This document shows positions 43,303 through 53,059 of a DNA stretch of 64,000 nucleotides, piece by piece. The notes beneath the pieces were generated by a model, which was not told where the DNA came from, ran no database searches, and saw nothing but the letters and a program-made list of their open reading frames with translations. How positions within the stretch are numbered: position 1 is the first letter of the stretch; each line of letters opens with the position of its first letter. The position numbers and the translations under genes are program-made. Source of the DNA: Pseudomonas sp. FP2196 (lineage in GTDB: Bacteria; Pseudomonadota; Gammaproteobacteria; Pseudomonadales; Pseudomonadaceae); the NCBI RefSeq assembly GCF_030687715.1, contig NZ_CP117445.1, positions 736,001 through 800,000 on the forward strand, read 5' to 3'.

Positions 43303-44037
43303 ATGGAACATGCACCTTGCATCAGCCAGATCGCCACGTTGCTGGCCGACCCCAAGCGCAGCGCGATGATGTGGGCGTTGATGGACGGCTCGGCCCGGCA
43401 CACCGAGGAGCTTGCGCTACTGGCAAGGCTGTCGCCGTCGTCGGCCAGTGCGCATCTGGCACGTCTGGCCACCGGCGGTCTGTTGAAGGTCGAAGTCCGT
43501 GGTCGCAAGCGGTTTTTCCGTCTCTCGGCGCCTGAGGTCGGGGCGGCGATAGAAGCCCTGGCCAGCGCCACCATCGCCAGTACCCCGCGGGAAATACCCG
43601 AAGTATTCAAGCGCGCCACACCCATGGCCAAGCCTCAGGCCGCGCCTTCTTCGCTGTTGCGCGCACGCTTTTGCGATGACCACCTTGGCGGCACGCTGGC
43701 GGCCGATCTGTACCAGCGCCTGCTCGATGCCGGCTGGATCGAACAGCTTGAACAGCGCGTGGTGGTGACGCAAAAAGGCGCGAAACAATTGGCCGGTCGC
43801 GGGGTATTCATCCAGGCACTCGCCCATCGCAATGTGCAGGTGGCCTGCGCCTGTCCGGACTGGAGCGAGCGTCGTCCGCACATGGGCGGCTCACTCGGCG
43901 CGGCGTTGCTGCAGTTGTTCATGCAGTCCGGCTGGCTGACTTTGCCCAATGATTCAAGAGCCCTGCAGTTGACGGCCACCGGACAACACGAGTTGCACCG
44001 TTTCGCCCGGGAAACCGAGCTGGAAATGGCGTTGTAG
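43303..44037 (+). CDS. ArsR-like helix-turn-helix regulator, two-domain
   Basis: 244-residue protein. The N-terminal 90 residues are an ArsR-type winged helix (ISQIATLLADPKRSAMMWAL, LARLSPSSASAHLARLATGG, VRGRKRFFRLSAPEVGAAIE). Ordinary ArsR proteins are about 100 residues; the extra 140 here include LYQRLLDAGWIEQLEQRVVV and a Cys pair in VACACPDWSERRPHMGG, followed by a second LLQLFMQSGWLTL helix. ATG 43303 has GGGAG upstream. It lies 126 nt before an MFS gene on the same strand, which it may control. Confidence 0.82.
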   Translation: MEHAPCISQIATLLADPKRSAMMWALMDGSARHTEELALLARLSPSSASAHLARLATGGLLKVEVRGRKRFFRLSAPEVGAAIEALASATIASTPREIPEVFKRATPMAKPQAAPSSLLRARFCDDHLGGTLAADLYQRLLDAGWIEQLEQRVVVTQKGAKQLAGRGVFIQALAHRNVQVACACPDWSERRPHMGGSLGAALLQLFMQSGWLTLPNDSRALQLTATGQHELHRFARETELEMAL

Positions 44038-44163
44038 AGCGATTGAGAAGGACGTCGGGCATGACGGCGTCGTCTACGACTGCGAGCAGGTCGCATCCAG
44101 TACAAACTCTGAATCACCATCGCGCACACTCGATCCGGGGACTTTTCGGATGGGGGAGGCGGC

Positions 44164-45543
44164 ATGGACACTCAAGGCTTCAGCGCGGCAGAACGTTTGG
44201 AACGGCTGCCGATCAGCGGTTATCACCGGATTATTTTCATCATCATCGCCTTGGCGTTTTTCTTCGACTCCATGGATCTGGCGATGATGACGTTCCTGCT
44301 CGGTTCGATCAAAGCCGAGTTCGGCCTGAGCAGCGCGCAGGCAGGGCTGCTCGCCAGTTCGAGCTTCTTCGGCATGGTGATGGGCGCTTCGCTTTCCGGC
44401 ATGCTCGCCGACCGCTTCGGGCGCAAACCGGTGTTTCAGTGGAGCATCGTTCTCTGGGGCGTGGCCAGTTACCTGTGCTCGACGGCGCAAACGGTCGAGA
44501 CGCTGACGCTGTTCCGCATCCTGCTGGGGATCGGCATGGGCATGGAGTTTCCCATTGCGCAGTCGATGCTGTCCGAGCTGATTCCGGCACAACGGCGCGG
44601 TCGCTACATCGCGTTGATGGATGGCTTCTGGCCGCTGGGTTTTGTCGCGGCCGGGGTGCTGTCGTACTTTCTGTTGCCGGTGATTGGCTGGCGCGACATC
44701 TTTCTGGTGTTGGCGGTGCCGGCGGTGTTTGTGCTGGCGATCCGGTTTTTCATACCCGAGTCACCACGCTGGCTGGAGCAGGCCGGACGGCACGAGGCGG
44801 CGGACAAGGTTCTGGACGGTATTGAGAACCGCGTACGTGCCTCGCTGGGCGGTGCAGCCTTGCCGGAGCCGGTGCGGTTGCCACGCACGGTGACGCCTCC
44901 GGGCAACTTTTTCTCGGCGCTGAAGCAGATCTGGTCGCCGCAATACCGCCAGCGCACAACGATGATCTGGAGCCTGTGGTTCTTTGCGCTGCTGGGTTTT
45001 TACGGACTGACGTCGTGGCTCAGTGCATTGCTGCAGCAGTCGGGTTTCGCCGTGACCCAGTCGGTTTACTACACCGTGCTGATTTCCCTCGGCGGGATTC
45101 CCGGATTTCTGATGGCCGCGTGGCTGGTGGAACGCTGGGGACGCAAACCGGTGTGCATCGTCACGTTGCTCGGTGGCGGGGTGATGGCGTTTCTCTACGG
45201 ACAGAGCGCGGTGTTTGGCGGCAACGTGGCCTTGCTGATCAGCACGGGATTGCTGATGCAGTTTTTCCTGTTCGGCATGTGGGCGGTGCTCTACACCTAC
45301 ACGCCGGAGCTATATCCGACCTCGGCTCGAGCGACAGGCTCGGGGTTTGCCTCGGCGATTGGCCGTGTGGGTTCCTTGCTCGGGCCGTTGATTACCGGGC
45401 TGGTGTTCCCGATCACCGGGCAGGGTGGAGTGTTTGCGCTGGGCGCGTTGTGCTTTGCGATAGCGGCGGGGGTGGTGTGGCTGTTCGGGATGGAGACGCG
45501 AGGCAAGACGCTGGAAGAGCTGACAGAGTCGACATCGGTATAA
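44164..45543 (+). CDS. MFS transporter, sugar-porter/NiaP-like
   Basis: 459-residue 12-segment transporter. Motif A appears as GMLADRFGRKPVFQW and again as WLVERWGRKPVC. PESPRWLEQAGRHEAADKVL and YTPELYPTSARATGSGFASA are hallmarks of the sugar/aromatic-acid porter group. The whole resembles NiaP-type carriers for nicotinate or other aromatic acids, but the substrate is not proved. GGGGGAGG precedes the ATG. The stop codon runs into a perfect 15-bp hairpin. Confidence 0.85.
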   Translation: MDTQGFSAAERLERLPISGYHRIIFIIIALAFFFDSMDLAMMTFLLGSIKAEFGLSSAQAGLLASSSFFGMVMGASLSGMLADRFGRKPVFQWSIVLWGVASYLCSTAQTVETLTLFRILLGIGMGMEFPIAQSMLSELIPAQRRGRYIALMDGFWPLGFVAAGVLSYFLLPVIGWRDIFLVLAVPAVFVLAIRFFIPESPRWLEQAGRHEAADKVLDGIENRVRASLGGAALPEPVRLPRTVTPPGNFFSALKQIWSPQYRQRTTMIWSLWFFALLGFYGLTSWLSALLQQSGFAVTQSVYYTVLISLGGIPGFLMAAWLVERWGRKPVCIVTLLGGGVMAFLYGQSAVFGGNVALLISTGLLMQFFLFGMWAVLYTYTPELYPTSARATGSGFASAIGRVGSLLGPLITGLVFPITGQGGVFALGALCFAIAAGVVWLFGMETRGKTLEELTESTSV

Positions 45544-45574
45544 ATGTGGGAGCGAGCAAGCTCGCTCCCACATT
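45543..45574. repeat. Perfect hairpin repeat between convergent genes
   Basis: AATGTGGGAGCGAGC-aa-GCTCGCTCCCACATT, a single palindromic element overlapping the last base of the MFS stop codon. It lies 16 nt from the convergent deaminase stop and may serve as a shared transcript end. Confidence 0.8.
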
Positions 45575-45589
45575 GGATCTTCAGCGTTA

Positions 45590-46552
<963 letters not shown>

Positions 46553-46623
46553 TCATCAGGTGCAATGGCGGCATTCTACAGATGCTCGCCGAAACAAATG
46601 GCAAAACCTGACCAACCGATCCG

Positions 46624-47589
46624 TCACACCGCTTCCTGTTCCCGCCGATAGGCGTAGGTATCGGCGAAGCGCGACAGCAGGAATTCGGCGCAAGTGGTGG
46701 TCGGATACTTCGCCGGATGCTGTGCGTCCTGGCAGCCGGGCAGGCATTCGATGAGGGTGTCGGGGTGTGGCTCTGCGAAAAACGGCATCGAGTAGCGATC
46801 CACGCCTGGCGGGCTGATCACCCGGTGCGGTGTCGAGCGATAAAGGTCATTGCTCCAGCGCGCCATCATGTCACCGAGGTTGACCACGAAGGTGCCGTCA
46901 ATCGGCGGCGCATCGATCCATTCACCGTTGACGTTCTTCACTTGCAGGCCACCGGCGCTGTCCTGATAAAGCAGGGTGATGCAACCGTAATCGGTGTGCG
47001 CGCCGGCACCTTGCTGTTCGGCGGAACTGGCGGTGTGGCGCGGTGGGTAGTGGATCATGCGCAGCACGCTCACTGGTTCGCCGAAACGTGTATCGAAGAA
47101 GTCGCGTTCGATGCCAAGGGCAATCGTCATGGCGCGGAGCAGGGTTTGCGCGAGGGCCTGCATGTCGAGGTAATGCTGTTCCATCAGCGCTTCCCAACCC
47201 GGTTGCGCGGGATGGCGGTTCGGTCCGCGCAAGGGTTTTTCCGCCAGCACCTCGGGATGGTTGGCCGGCAGGTGCAGGCCCATGTCGAAGGTTTCCTTGA
47301 GGTCGCTGGGCTTACTCGGGTCGAGTTGTTCGGTGGCGATGGCGCCGTACCCGCGATGGTGTCGGGTCTGGGTGATGTCGATCTGGAGTTTTTCTGAAGC
47401 GGGTAGGGCGAAGAAGCGTTGCGCATGATCGAGCAGCGCGTCGATGCGTTGCGCTGAAATCGGATGACCCTTGATGTAGAAAAAGCCCCATTCGCGGCAG
47501 GCCAGATCGATTTGCGTGGCGACGGCGGGCCAGGCGTTTTCGTTGTCGGTGTAGAGCGGGCTGATGTCGATGATGGGAAGCTGATCCAT
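46624..47589 (-). CDS. 2-oxoglutarate/Fe(II)-dependent oxygenase (isopenicillin-N-synthase-like)
   Basis: 321-residue non-haem iron enzyme. N-terminal DIOX_N region (LPIIDISPLYTDNENAW, CREWGFFYIKGH). Iron ligands in GAHTDYGCITLLYQD (HxD) and STPHRVISPPG (His), with the 2OG-binding Arg shortly after (DRYSMPFF follows). ATG 47589 has AAGGAT upstream. In P. aeruginosa the homologue PA0147 is next to PA0148, the same order as here. A purine-related substrate is plausible but not shown. Confidence 0.86.
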   Translation of the reverse strand: MDQLPIIDISPLYTDNENAWPAVATQIDLACREWGFFYIKGHPISAQRIDALLDHAQRFFALPASEKLQIDITQTRHHRGYGAIATEQLDPSKPSDLKETFDMGLHLPANHPEVLAEKPLRGPNRHPAQPGWEALMEQHYLDMQALAQTLLRAMTIALGIERDFFDTRFGEPVSVLRMIHYPPRHTASSAEQQGAGAHTDYGCITLLYQDSAGGLQVKNVNGEWIDAPPIDGTFVVNLGDMMARWSNDLYRSTPHRVISPPGVDRYSMPFFAEPHPDTLIECLPGCQDAQHPAKYPTTTCAEFLLSRFADTYAYRREQEAV

Positions 47590-47620
47590 ACACAATCCTT
47601 GAATATGCAGAAATTTCAAA

Positions 47621-47712
47621 TGTAGGGGTGAGCCTGCTCGCGATAGCAGTGTGTCAGGCAACACTTTTGCTGAATGACACTCCGCTTTCGCGAGCAGGCT
47701 CACTCCTACAGG
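47621..47712. repeat. REP-like inverted pair (GAGCCTGCTCGCGA type)
   Basis: TGTAGGGGTGAGCCTGCTCGCGATAG and its inverse CGCGAGCAGGCTCACTCCTACA, between the oxygenase and binding-protein genes. Confidence 0.85.
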
Positions 47713-47735
47713 AGATTTGTGTTTTAGCTGTGGGA

Positions 47736-48809
47736 TTACTTCGGCATCTCAGCCTTCATGCCTTCCACGTAATAGTTCATCGACGCCAGTTCTGCTGTGG
47801 TCGCGCTCACACCTGCGGGGATTTTCTCCACGCCGGCCTGATCCTTGATCGGCCCGGTAAACGGCTGCAACGCGCCGCTCTTGATGTCGGCAATGATCTG
47901 CTCGGCTTCGGCTTTCACCGGCGCCGGCACCAGGTCGCTGATCGGCAGTTCAACCGTGCCCTCCTTCAGCCCGCCCCAGTAATCCTGCGACTTCCAGGTG
48001 TGGTCGATCACGCTCTGCGTCGCCTGAATGTAGTGCGGCGCCCAGTCGTTGACGATCGAGGTCAGCACCGCTTTCGGCCCGAAGTGCGCCATGTCCGAGG
48101 CATACCCCACCGCATACACACCACGGCGTTCGGCCGCCTGAATCGGTGCCGGGCTGTCGGTGTGCTGGAACACCACATCGACGCCCTGATCGATCAGCGC
48201 GTTGGCCGCATCGGCTTCCTTGCCCGGGTCGAACCACGAGTTGACCCACACCACTTTGATCTCGGTGCCGGGGTTGTATTTGTTCAGCGCGAGTTGGATG
48301 GCGTTGATGTCGCGGATCACCTCCGGAATCGGGAACGAAGCGACATAACCGATCTTCTTGGTCTTGGTCATCTTCGCCGCGAGGAAACCGCCGACGTAGC
48401 GCCCCTCGTAAGTCCGGGCCAGGTAGGTGCCGAGGTTCTTGTCCTGCTTGTAACCGGTGGCGTGTTCGAAGGTCACCTTGGGAAATTGCTTGGCGACTTT
48501 CAGCGTCGGGTTCATGTAGCCGAAAGACGTAGTGAAGATCAGGTCGTACTTGTCCTTGGCCATGTTGCGGATCACCCGCTCGGCGTCGGCGCCCTCGGCG
48601 ACGTTCTCCACGTAGTTGGTGGTGATCTGTGAGCCGAGCTTCTCCGCCAGTGCCTTGCGCCCCTGTTCATGCTGATACGTCCAGCCGTGGTCGCCGATCG
48701 GGCCGATGTAGACGAAACCGACCTTCAGCGGATCGGCAGCGCTGGCGCTCAGGCTGATCCCCAGACCGATGGCGGCGCACAGCAGTTTGTGCAGTGGACG
48801 TATTTGCAT
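47736..48809 (-). CDS. BMP-family ABC substrate-binding protein (nucleoside/purine)
   Basis: 357-residue periplasmic binding protein. The signal peptide ends LSASAADPLK. Family motifs are VGFVYIGPIGDHGWTYQHEQ, IFTTSFGYMNPTLKVAKQFP and GVDVVFQHTDSPAPIQAAER. BMP proteins (PnrA-like) bind nucleosides or purines and feed YufOPQ-type ABC importers. The permeases and ATPase of such an importer are at 53.6-57.2 kb, 5 kb away. ATG 48809 was chosen for its GGAG; ATG 48824 would lengthen the signal. Confidence 0.9.
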   Translation of the reverse strand: MQIRPLHKLLCAAIGLGISLSASAADPLKVGFVYIGPIGDHGWTYQHEQGRKALAEKLGSQITTNYVENVAEGADAERVIRNMAKDKYDLIFTTSFGYMNPTLKVAKQFPKVTFEHATGYKQDKNLGTYLARTYEGRYVGGFLAAKMTKTKKIGYVASFPIPEVIRDINAIQLALNKYNPGTEIKVVWVNSWFDPGKEADAANALIDQGVDVVFQHTDSPAPIQAAERRGVYAVGYASDMAHFGPKAVLTSIVNDWAPHYIQATQSVIDHTWKSQDYWGGLKEGTVELPISDLVPAPVKAEAEQIIADIKSGALQPFTGPIKDQAGVEKIPAGVSATTAELASMNYYVEGMKAEMPK

Positions 48810-48898
48810 GAATTGGAGCTCCATTTTGTTGTGTGTGGTCGGGGCCAATGCAAATTGCTGACCAACAGGACAACAAACTTCCGGAATCGTGTGATGGC

Positions 48899-48966
48899 TA
48901 TCGCGAGCAGGCTCACTCCTACGGGGGAATGCATTTCAACTGTAGGGCTGAGCCTGCTCGCGATAG
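48899..48966. repeat. REP-like inverted pair
   Basis: TATCGCGAGCAGGCTCACTCCTAC and its inverse GTAGGGCTGAGCCTGCTCGCGATA, in the 285-nt divergent gap between the binding-protein gene and the Ca2+/H+ antiporter gene. Confidence 0.85.
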
Positions 48967-49095
48967 GTCCATCAGGGCCAATAAAGGTGCACCTGCCGAA
49001 GTACCGCCATCGCTTGGTGCGCTAAGGTGTAACGAAACGTTAGCGCCGCCCCGCAGTCAGTAGCTCATTCGACTCTCTTGGCAAAAAGGCCCGCC

Positions 49096-50187
49096 ATGCT
49101 CTCAATCCTCAAGCAAGAAAGCTTTCTGGTGCTGGCCCTGCTCGCCGCACTTGTCGCCTATCCACTGGAGCACTGGATGCTGCACAGCGGCCAGATCGTC
49201 GCGCTGATTTCCGGTCTGGTACTGATCGCCTTCATCGTCGCCGCCTCGATGCGCGTCGCCCATCAGGCCGAACTGCTCGCGGAAAAAGTCGGCGATCCCT
49301 ACGGCACGATGATCCTCACCCTGGCAGCCGTGCTGGTGGAAGTGGTGATCCTGGCGATCATGATGAGCAACGAGGCTTCGGCCACACTGGTGCGTGACAC
49401 GATTTATTCAGCGGTGATGCTCGACATCAACGGCATCCTCGGTCTCGCCGCGCTGATGGGCGGGATCAAGCACGGCGAGCAGTCCTACAACGACGATTCC
49501 GCGCGCAGCTACAGCGTGATGATCCTGACTGCGATGGGTGTGTCGATGGTGGTGCCGGAATTCATTCCCGAGGCCAACTGGAAGATTTATTCGGCATTCA
49601 CCATCGGTGCGATGGTGGTGCTGTATGCGTTGTTCCTGCGCATGCAGGTCGGGCCGCACAGCTACTTTTTCAGCTACAGCTACCCGGACAAACGCCGCAA
49701 GAAAGAGCCGATGGAGCAGGCGCCGAAACCGGTCAGCCTGGCCCTGTCGATCGGGATTCTGGTCGCGGGTGTGGTGGTGATCGGCGCACTGGCCGAGGTG
49801 ATGTCCAAGACCCTCGATCTGGGCCTGGAAGGTACGGGCGCACCGCCGGTGATTACGGCGATTCTGGTGGCGGCCATTTCGGCGGCGCCGGAGATCCTCA
49901 CGGCATTGCGCGCGGCGTTGGCCAATCGCATGCAGTCGGTGGTCAACATCGCGATGGGCGCGTCACTGTCGACGGTAATCCTGACCGTGCCGGTGATGGA
50001 AGCGATGGCGCTGTATACCGGCCAGCCGTTTCAGATGGCGATGACGCCGGTGCAGACGGTGATGATTTTCATCACCCTGATCGTCAGCGCGATCAACTTG
50101 AATGACGGCGAGACCAATGCCATCGAGGGCATGACGCACTTTGTGTTGTTTGCGACGTTCATCATGCTCTCCCTGCTCGGTCTTTAA
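49096..50187 (+). CDS. Calcium/proton antiporter (ChaA/CaCA family)
   Basis: 363-residue CaCA exchanger with 10-11 segments. The two alpha-repeats are GDPYGTMILTLAAVLVEVVI near residue 75 and ILVAAISAAPEILTALRAAL near residue 262, each with its acidic residue. A charged loop (YPDKRRKKEPMEQAPKP) separates the halves. ATG 49096 with AAAAAGG was preferred over a TTG at 49078. It does not belong functionally to the purine genes around it. Confidence 0.87.
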   Translation: MLSILKQESFLVLALLAALVAYPLEHWMLHSGQIVALISGLVLIAFIVAASMRVAHQAELLAEKVGDPYGTMILTLAAVLVEVVILAIMMSNEASATLVRDTIYSAVMLDINGILGLAALMGGIKHGEQSYNDDSARSYSVMILTAMGVSMVVPEFIPEANWKIYSAFTIGAMVVLYALFLRMQVGPHSYFFSYSYPDKRRKKEPMEQAPKPVSLALSIGILVAGVVVIGALAEVMSKTLDLGLEGTGAPPVITAILVAAISAAPEILTALRAALANRMQSVVNIAMGASLSTVILTVPVMEAMALYTGQPFQMAMTPVQTVMIFITLIVSAINLNDGETNAIEGMTHFVLFATFIMLSLLGL

Positions 50188-50206
50188 GCCCACCACAACC
50201 CCCCCC

Positions 50207-50294
50207 TGTAGGAGCTGCCGAAGGCTGCGATCTTTTGATCTTGTATTTCAAAACACAATCAAAAGATCGCAGCCTGCGGCAGATCCTACAGGGG
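50207..50294. repeat. REP-like inverted pair
   Basis: TGTAGGAGCTGCCGAAGGCTGCGATC and inverse GATCGCAGCCTGCGGCAGATCCTACA between convergent antiporter and deaminase genes. Confidence 0.85.
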
Positions 50295-50304
50295 TTGTGT
50301 TGGA

Positions 50305-51663
50305 TCAGGTGCCGGCGATCAACTGGCGAGCCGCCTGGCTGTGATCGGCAATCAGGCCTTTCAGATCCAGTCCTTCAACCTGACCATCCACCACACGCCA
50401 CTTGCCACCAATCATCACCCGATCAGCCCGATCTGCACCGCACAACAGCAATGCTGAAATCGGGTCATGGCTACCGGAGAAGCGCAGCTCGTCGAGCTTG
50501 AACAACGCCAGATCAGCCTGTTTACCCACCGCCAGTTCACCAATGTCGGTACGGCCCAACAAACTTGCCGAACCCTTGGTCGCCCAACCCAGAACACGTT
50601 CCGGAGTAATCTTCTCGGCGCCATAACGCAGGCGCTGGATGTACAGCGCCTGACGCGCTTCAAGGATCATGTTCGACGCATCGTTGGACGCCGAGCCATC
50701 CACGCCCAGGCCGAACAGCGCACCGGCGTCGGTCAAATCGATGCTTGGGCAAATGCCCGAGGCCAGACGCATGTTCGAGCTTGGGCAATGACAGATGCCG
50801 GTGCCTGCCTGGCCGAGGCGGGCGATTTCGTCCGGGTTGAAGTGGATGCCGTGGGCCAGCCAGGTGCGCGGGCCGAGCCAGCCGACGCTGTCCAGATAAT
50901 CCACGGTGCGCAGGCGGAAACGCTGCAGGCAGAAGTCCTCTTCGTCGAGGGTTTCGGCCAGGTGCGTGTGCAGACGCACGTCGAGTTGGTTCGCCAGTTC
51001 GGCGCTGGCCGACATGATTTCCGGCGTCACCGAGAACGGTGAGCACGGCGCCAAAGCGATCTGGATCTGCGCGCCATCACCGCGCTCGTGGTACTCGTGA
51101 ATCAGGCGCTGACTGTCGTCGAGAATCACCTGACCTTCCTGCACGGTCTGCTGCGGTGGCAGGCCGCCGTCCTTCTCGCCGAGGCTCATCGAACCACGGG
51201 TGAGCATGGCGCGCATGCCCAGTTCACGCACGGTTTCGACTTGTACGTCGATGGCGTTTTCCAGACCGTCCGGGAACAGGTAGTGGTGGTCGGCAGCGGT
51301 GGTGCAACCCGACAGCAGCAGTTCGGCCAAAGCGACTTTGGTGGCGAGCGCGAGTTTCTCGGGTGTCAGGCGCGCCCACACCGGGTACAGGGTTTTCAGC
51401 CAGGGGAACAACGGCTGATTGACCACGGGCGCCCAGGCGCGGGTGAGGGTTTGGTAGAAGTGGTGATGCGTGTTGATCAGGCCCGGCAGGATCACATGCT
51501 CGCGGGCGTCGAACACTTCATTGCATGGCGCCGACGGCTGTTGGCCGGCAGCAAGAACTTCGACGATGACACCGTCTTGCACGACAAGACCGCCACGGGC
51601 ATCAAGCTCGTTGGAGGTGAAAATGGCGAGGGGATTTTTTAACCAGGTACGGGTCGCGGGCAT
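50305..51663 (-). CDS. 8-oxoguanine deaminase (amidohydrolase superfamily)
   Basis: 452-residue amidohydrolase. Metal ligands in LINTHHHFYQTLTRAW (HxH), RLHTHLAETLDEEDF and LAHGIHFNPDEI, with the final Asp in LGVDGSASNDASNMI. It resembles PA0142, shown to deaminate 8-oxoguanine to urate; chlorohydrolase/guanine-deaminase labels are common for this group. GAGGAG precedes ATG 51663. The position beside purine uptake genes agrees with that activity. Confidence 0.87.
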   Translation of the reverse strand: MPATRTWLKNPLAIFTSNELDARGGLVVQDGVIVEVLAAGQQPSAPCNEVFDAREHVILPGLINTHHHFYQTLTRAWAPVVNQPLFPWLKTLYPVWARLTPEKLALATKVALAELLLSGCTTAADHHYLFPDGLENAIDVQVETVRELGMRAMLTRGSMSLGEKDGGLPPQQTVQEGQVILDDSQRLIHEYHERGDGAQIQIALAPCSPFSVTPEIMSASAELANQLDVRLHTHLAETLDEEDFCLQRFRLRTVDYLDSVGWLGPRTWLAHGIHFNPDEIARLGQAGTGICHCPSSNMRLASGICPSIDLTDAGALFGLGVDGSASNDASNMILEARQALYIQRLRYGAEKITPERVLGWATKGSASLLGRTDIGELAVGKQADLALFKLDELRFSGSHDPISALLLCGADRADRVMIGGKWRVVDGQVEGLDLKGLIADHSQAARQLIAGT

Positions 51664-51834
51664 GTTGCCGGCTCCTCTGAAAATGGGGTTCAGGGTTGCC
51701 AGCTCAGTGATGCCCTGTCTGCTGATCCAGGGTCGCCGCGAAGGACGAGGTGCGCAGTTTCAAACAAAATGCCACGCCGGGCAAGCCCAACCCGACAGGA
51801 CAGCACCCATTCCAGCCTGAAAATACACATCCCT

Positions 51835-51910
51835 TGTAGGAGCTGCCGAAGGCTGCGATCTTTTGATCTTGAAAATCAAAAGATCGCAGCCTTCGGCAGC
51901 TCCTACAGGG
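51835..51910. repeat. REP-like inverted pair
   Basis: TGTAGGAGCTGCCGAAGGCTGCGATC with inverse after a very short loop (TTTTGATCTTGAAAATCAAAA). Between the 8-oxoguanine deaminase start and the SDR stop; the rest of this 254-nt gap shows nothing. Confidence 0.85.
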
Positions 51911-51918
51911 GGGCGGGG

Positions 51919-52605
51919 TTACCAGGGAATGGTTTCACCCTTGTAGTTGATGAAGTGATGCCCGCCCTTGCCGGCAAACGCGTCGACCTGATCGATCAAA
52001 CCGCGAGTGCTGGTTTCCACATCGATGTCGGCACCATCGCCGCCCATATCTGTTTTCACCCAACCCGGATGCAGCGACAGCACGGTCAGTTTCTGCTCGC
52101 CCAATTGCGTCACGAAGCTGTTGGTCATCGAGTTCAGCGCAGCCTTGCTTGCCTTGTACAGCGCCAGTTCCGGCGCGTCCGGCACCGTCACGCTGCCCAG
52201 CCCGGAACTCATGAACGCCAGCACGCCGCTGCCGTCGCGAATCTGCCCGACAAAACGCTGGGCCAGATTGATCGGCGCCACGGCGTTGGTGAAAAACAAT
52301 TGACCGACCTCAGCCAGTGTCGCGCCGCCGGGCGTCTGATCTGCCGGACCTTTGACCCCGGCATTGACGAACAGCAGGTCAAACGTCTCGCCCTTCAGAT
52401 GTTGGCTCAAAGCAATGACCGCTTGCTGGTCATCCATGTCGAGTTTCTCGATGCGCACGTTGCCCAGTGCTTGCAGCGCCTCGGCGTTCGAGGGGTTGCG
52501 CACGGTGGCCGTCACTTGCCAACCATCGGCCAGCAGGGTTTTCACCAAACCGAGGCCCAAGCCACGGGAGGCGCCGATGATCAGTGCGTTTTTTGCCTGG
52601 GACAT
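51919..52605 (-). CDS. SDR-family oxidoreductase (CsgA-like)
   Basis: 228-residue short-chain dehydrogenase. NAD(P) motif ALIIGASRGLGLGLVKTLL, central LLFVNAGVKGP, catalytic Ser and the YxxxK variant in LALYKASKAALNSM, and SLHPGWVKTDMGG. It lies 17 nt after a MerR-family gene, so the two are probably co-transcribed. Substrate unknown. Confidence 0.85.
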   Translation of the reverse strand: MSQAKNALIIGASRGLGLGLVKTLLADGWQVTATVRNPSNAEALQALGNVRIEKLDMDDQQAVIALSQHLKGETFDLLFVNAGVKGPADQTPGGATLAEVGQLFFTNAVAPINLAQRFVGQIRDGSGVLAFMSSGLGSVTVPDAPELALYKASKAALNSMTNSFVTQLGEQKLTVLSLHPGWVKTDMGGDGADIDVETSTRGLIDQVDAFAGKGGHHFINYKGETIPW

Positions 52606-52622
52606 GATGAGTTCCTTGAAAG

Positions 52623-52979
52623 TCAGGGTTCAGGATTCAATGGACACGCCTGACCGAGCCGTAGTTGCAACTCCTGACGCAAGGCGTCGAGTTCACTCAT
52701 GCGGGTTTCGATCAGTTGCAGTTTGTCGCGCAGCAATTGCGCCACGGCATTTTCCGGATCGGGAGCGTTCCACAACGCGGCAACGCTGTTGCCGATTTCG
52801 CCGAGAGTAAAACCCAGGCGCTGCGCAGTCTTGATGTAGAGCACCAGTTGCACCATCTCCGGCGGATAGTCGCGATAACCGTTGGCGCTGCGTTGCGCCG
52901 CAATCAATCCGCGCTGCTCGTAGAAACGCAGCGTGTCGCGGCTGACGGCGCTGGCCAGGGCTAATTCACCGATGCGCAT
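52623..52979 (-). CDS. MerR-family transcriptional regulator
   Basis: 118-residue MerR protein. Winged-helix region RIGELALASAVSRDTLRFYE, EQRGLIAAQRSANGYRDYP, then the dimerisation helix (LIETRMSELDALRQELQLRL). A lone Cys occurs near the end (QACPLNPEP), so a metal or redox sensor cannot be excluded. It is divergent from a small membrane protein whose promoter has the classic MerR geometry, and upstream of the SDR gene. Confidence 0.87.
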   Translation of the reverse strand: MRIGELALASAVSRDTLRFYEQRGLIAAQRSANGYRDYPPEMVQLVLYIKTAQRLGFTLGEIGNSVAALWNAPDPENAVAQLLRDKLQLIETRMSELDALRQELQLRLGQACPLNPEP

Positions 52980-52999
52980 CGTGGGTGTCTCAAAGGGGC

Positions 53000-53030
53000 T
53001 TGACCCTGGAGCATACTCCAGGCTTTACCG
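53000..53030 (+). promoter_or_regulatory. MerR-type promoter with 19-bp spacer
   Basis: -35 TTGACC, a 19-bp spacer CTGGAGCATACTCCAGGCT, -10 TTACCG. The spacer contains the perfect dyad CCTGGAG-cata-CTCCAGG (53005-53022). It lies 21 nt from the merR start and reads towards the membrane protein gene at 53060, so the MerR protein is likely to activate that gene and its own. Confidence 0.8.
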
Positions 53031-53059
53031 TGGTTGCTCCTCAAATTTCTGGAGCATGG

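Noticed and set aside
47628..48632. A 334-codon plus-strand frame opposite the BMP binding protein
   Set aside because: Shadow frame starting inside a REP element, without a start signal.
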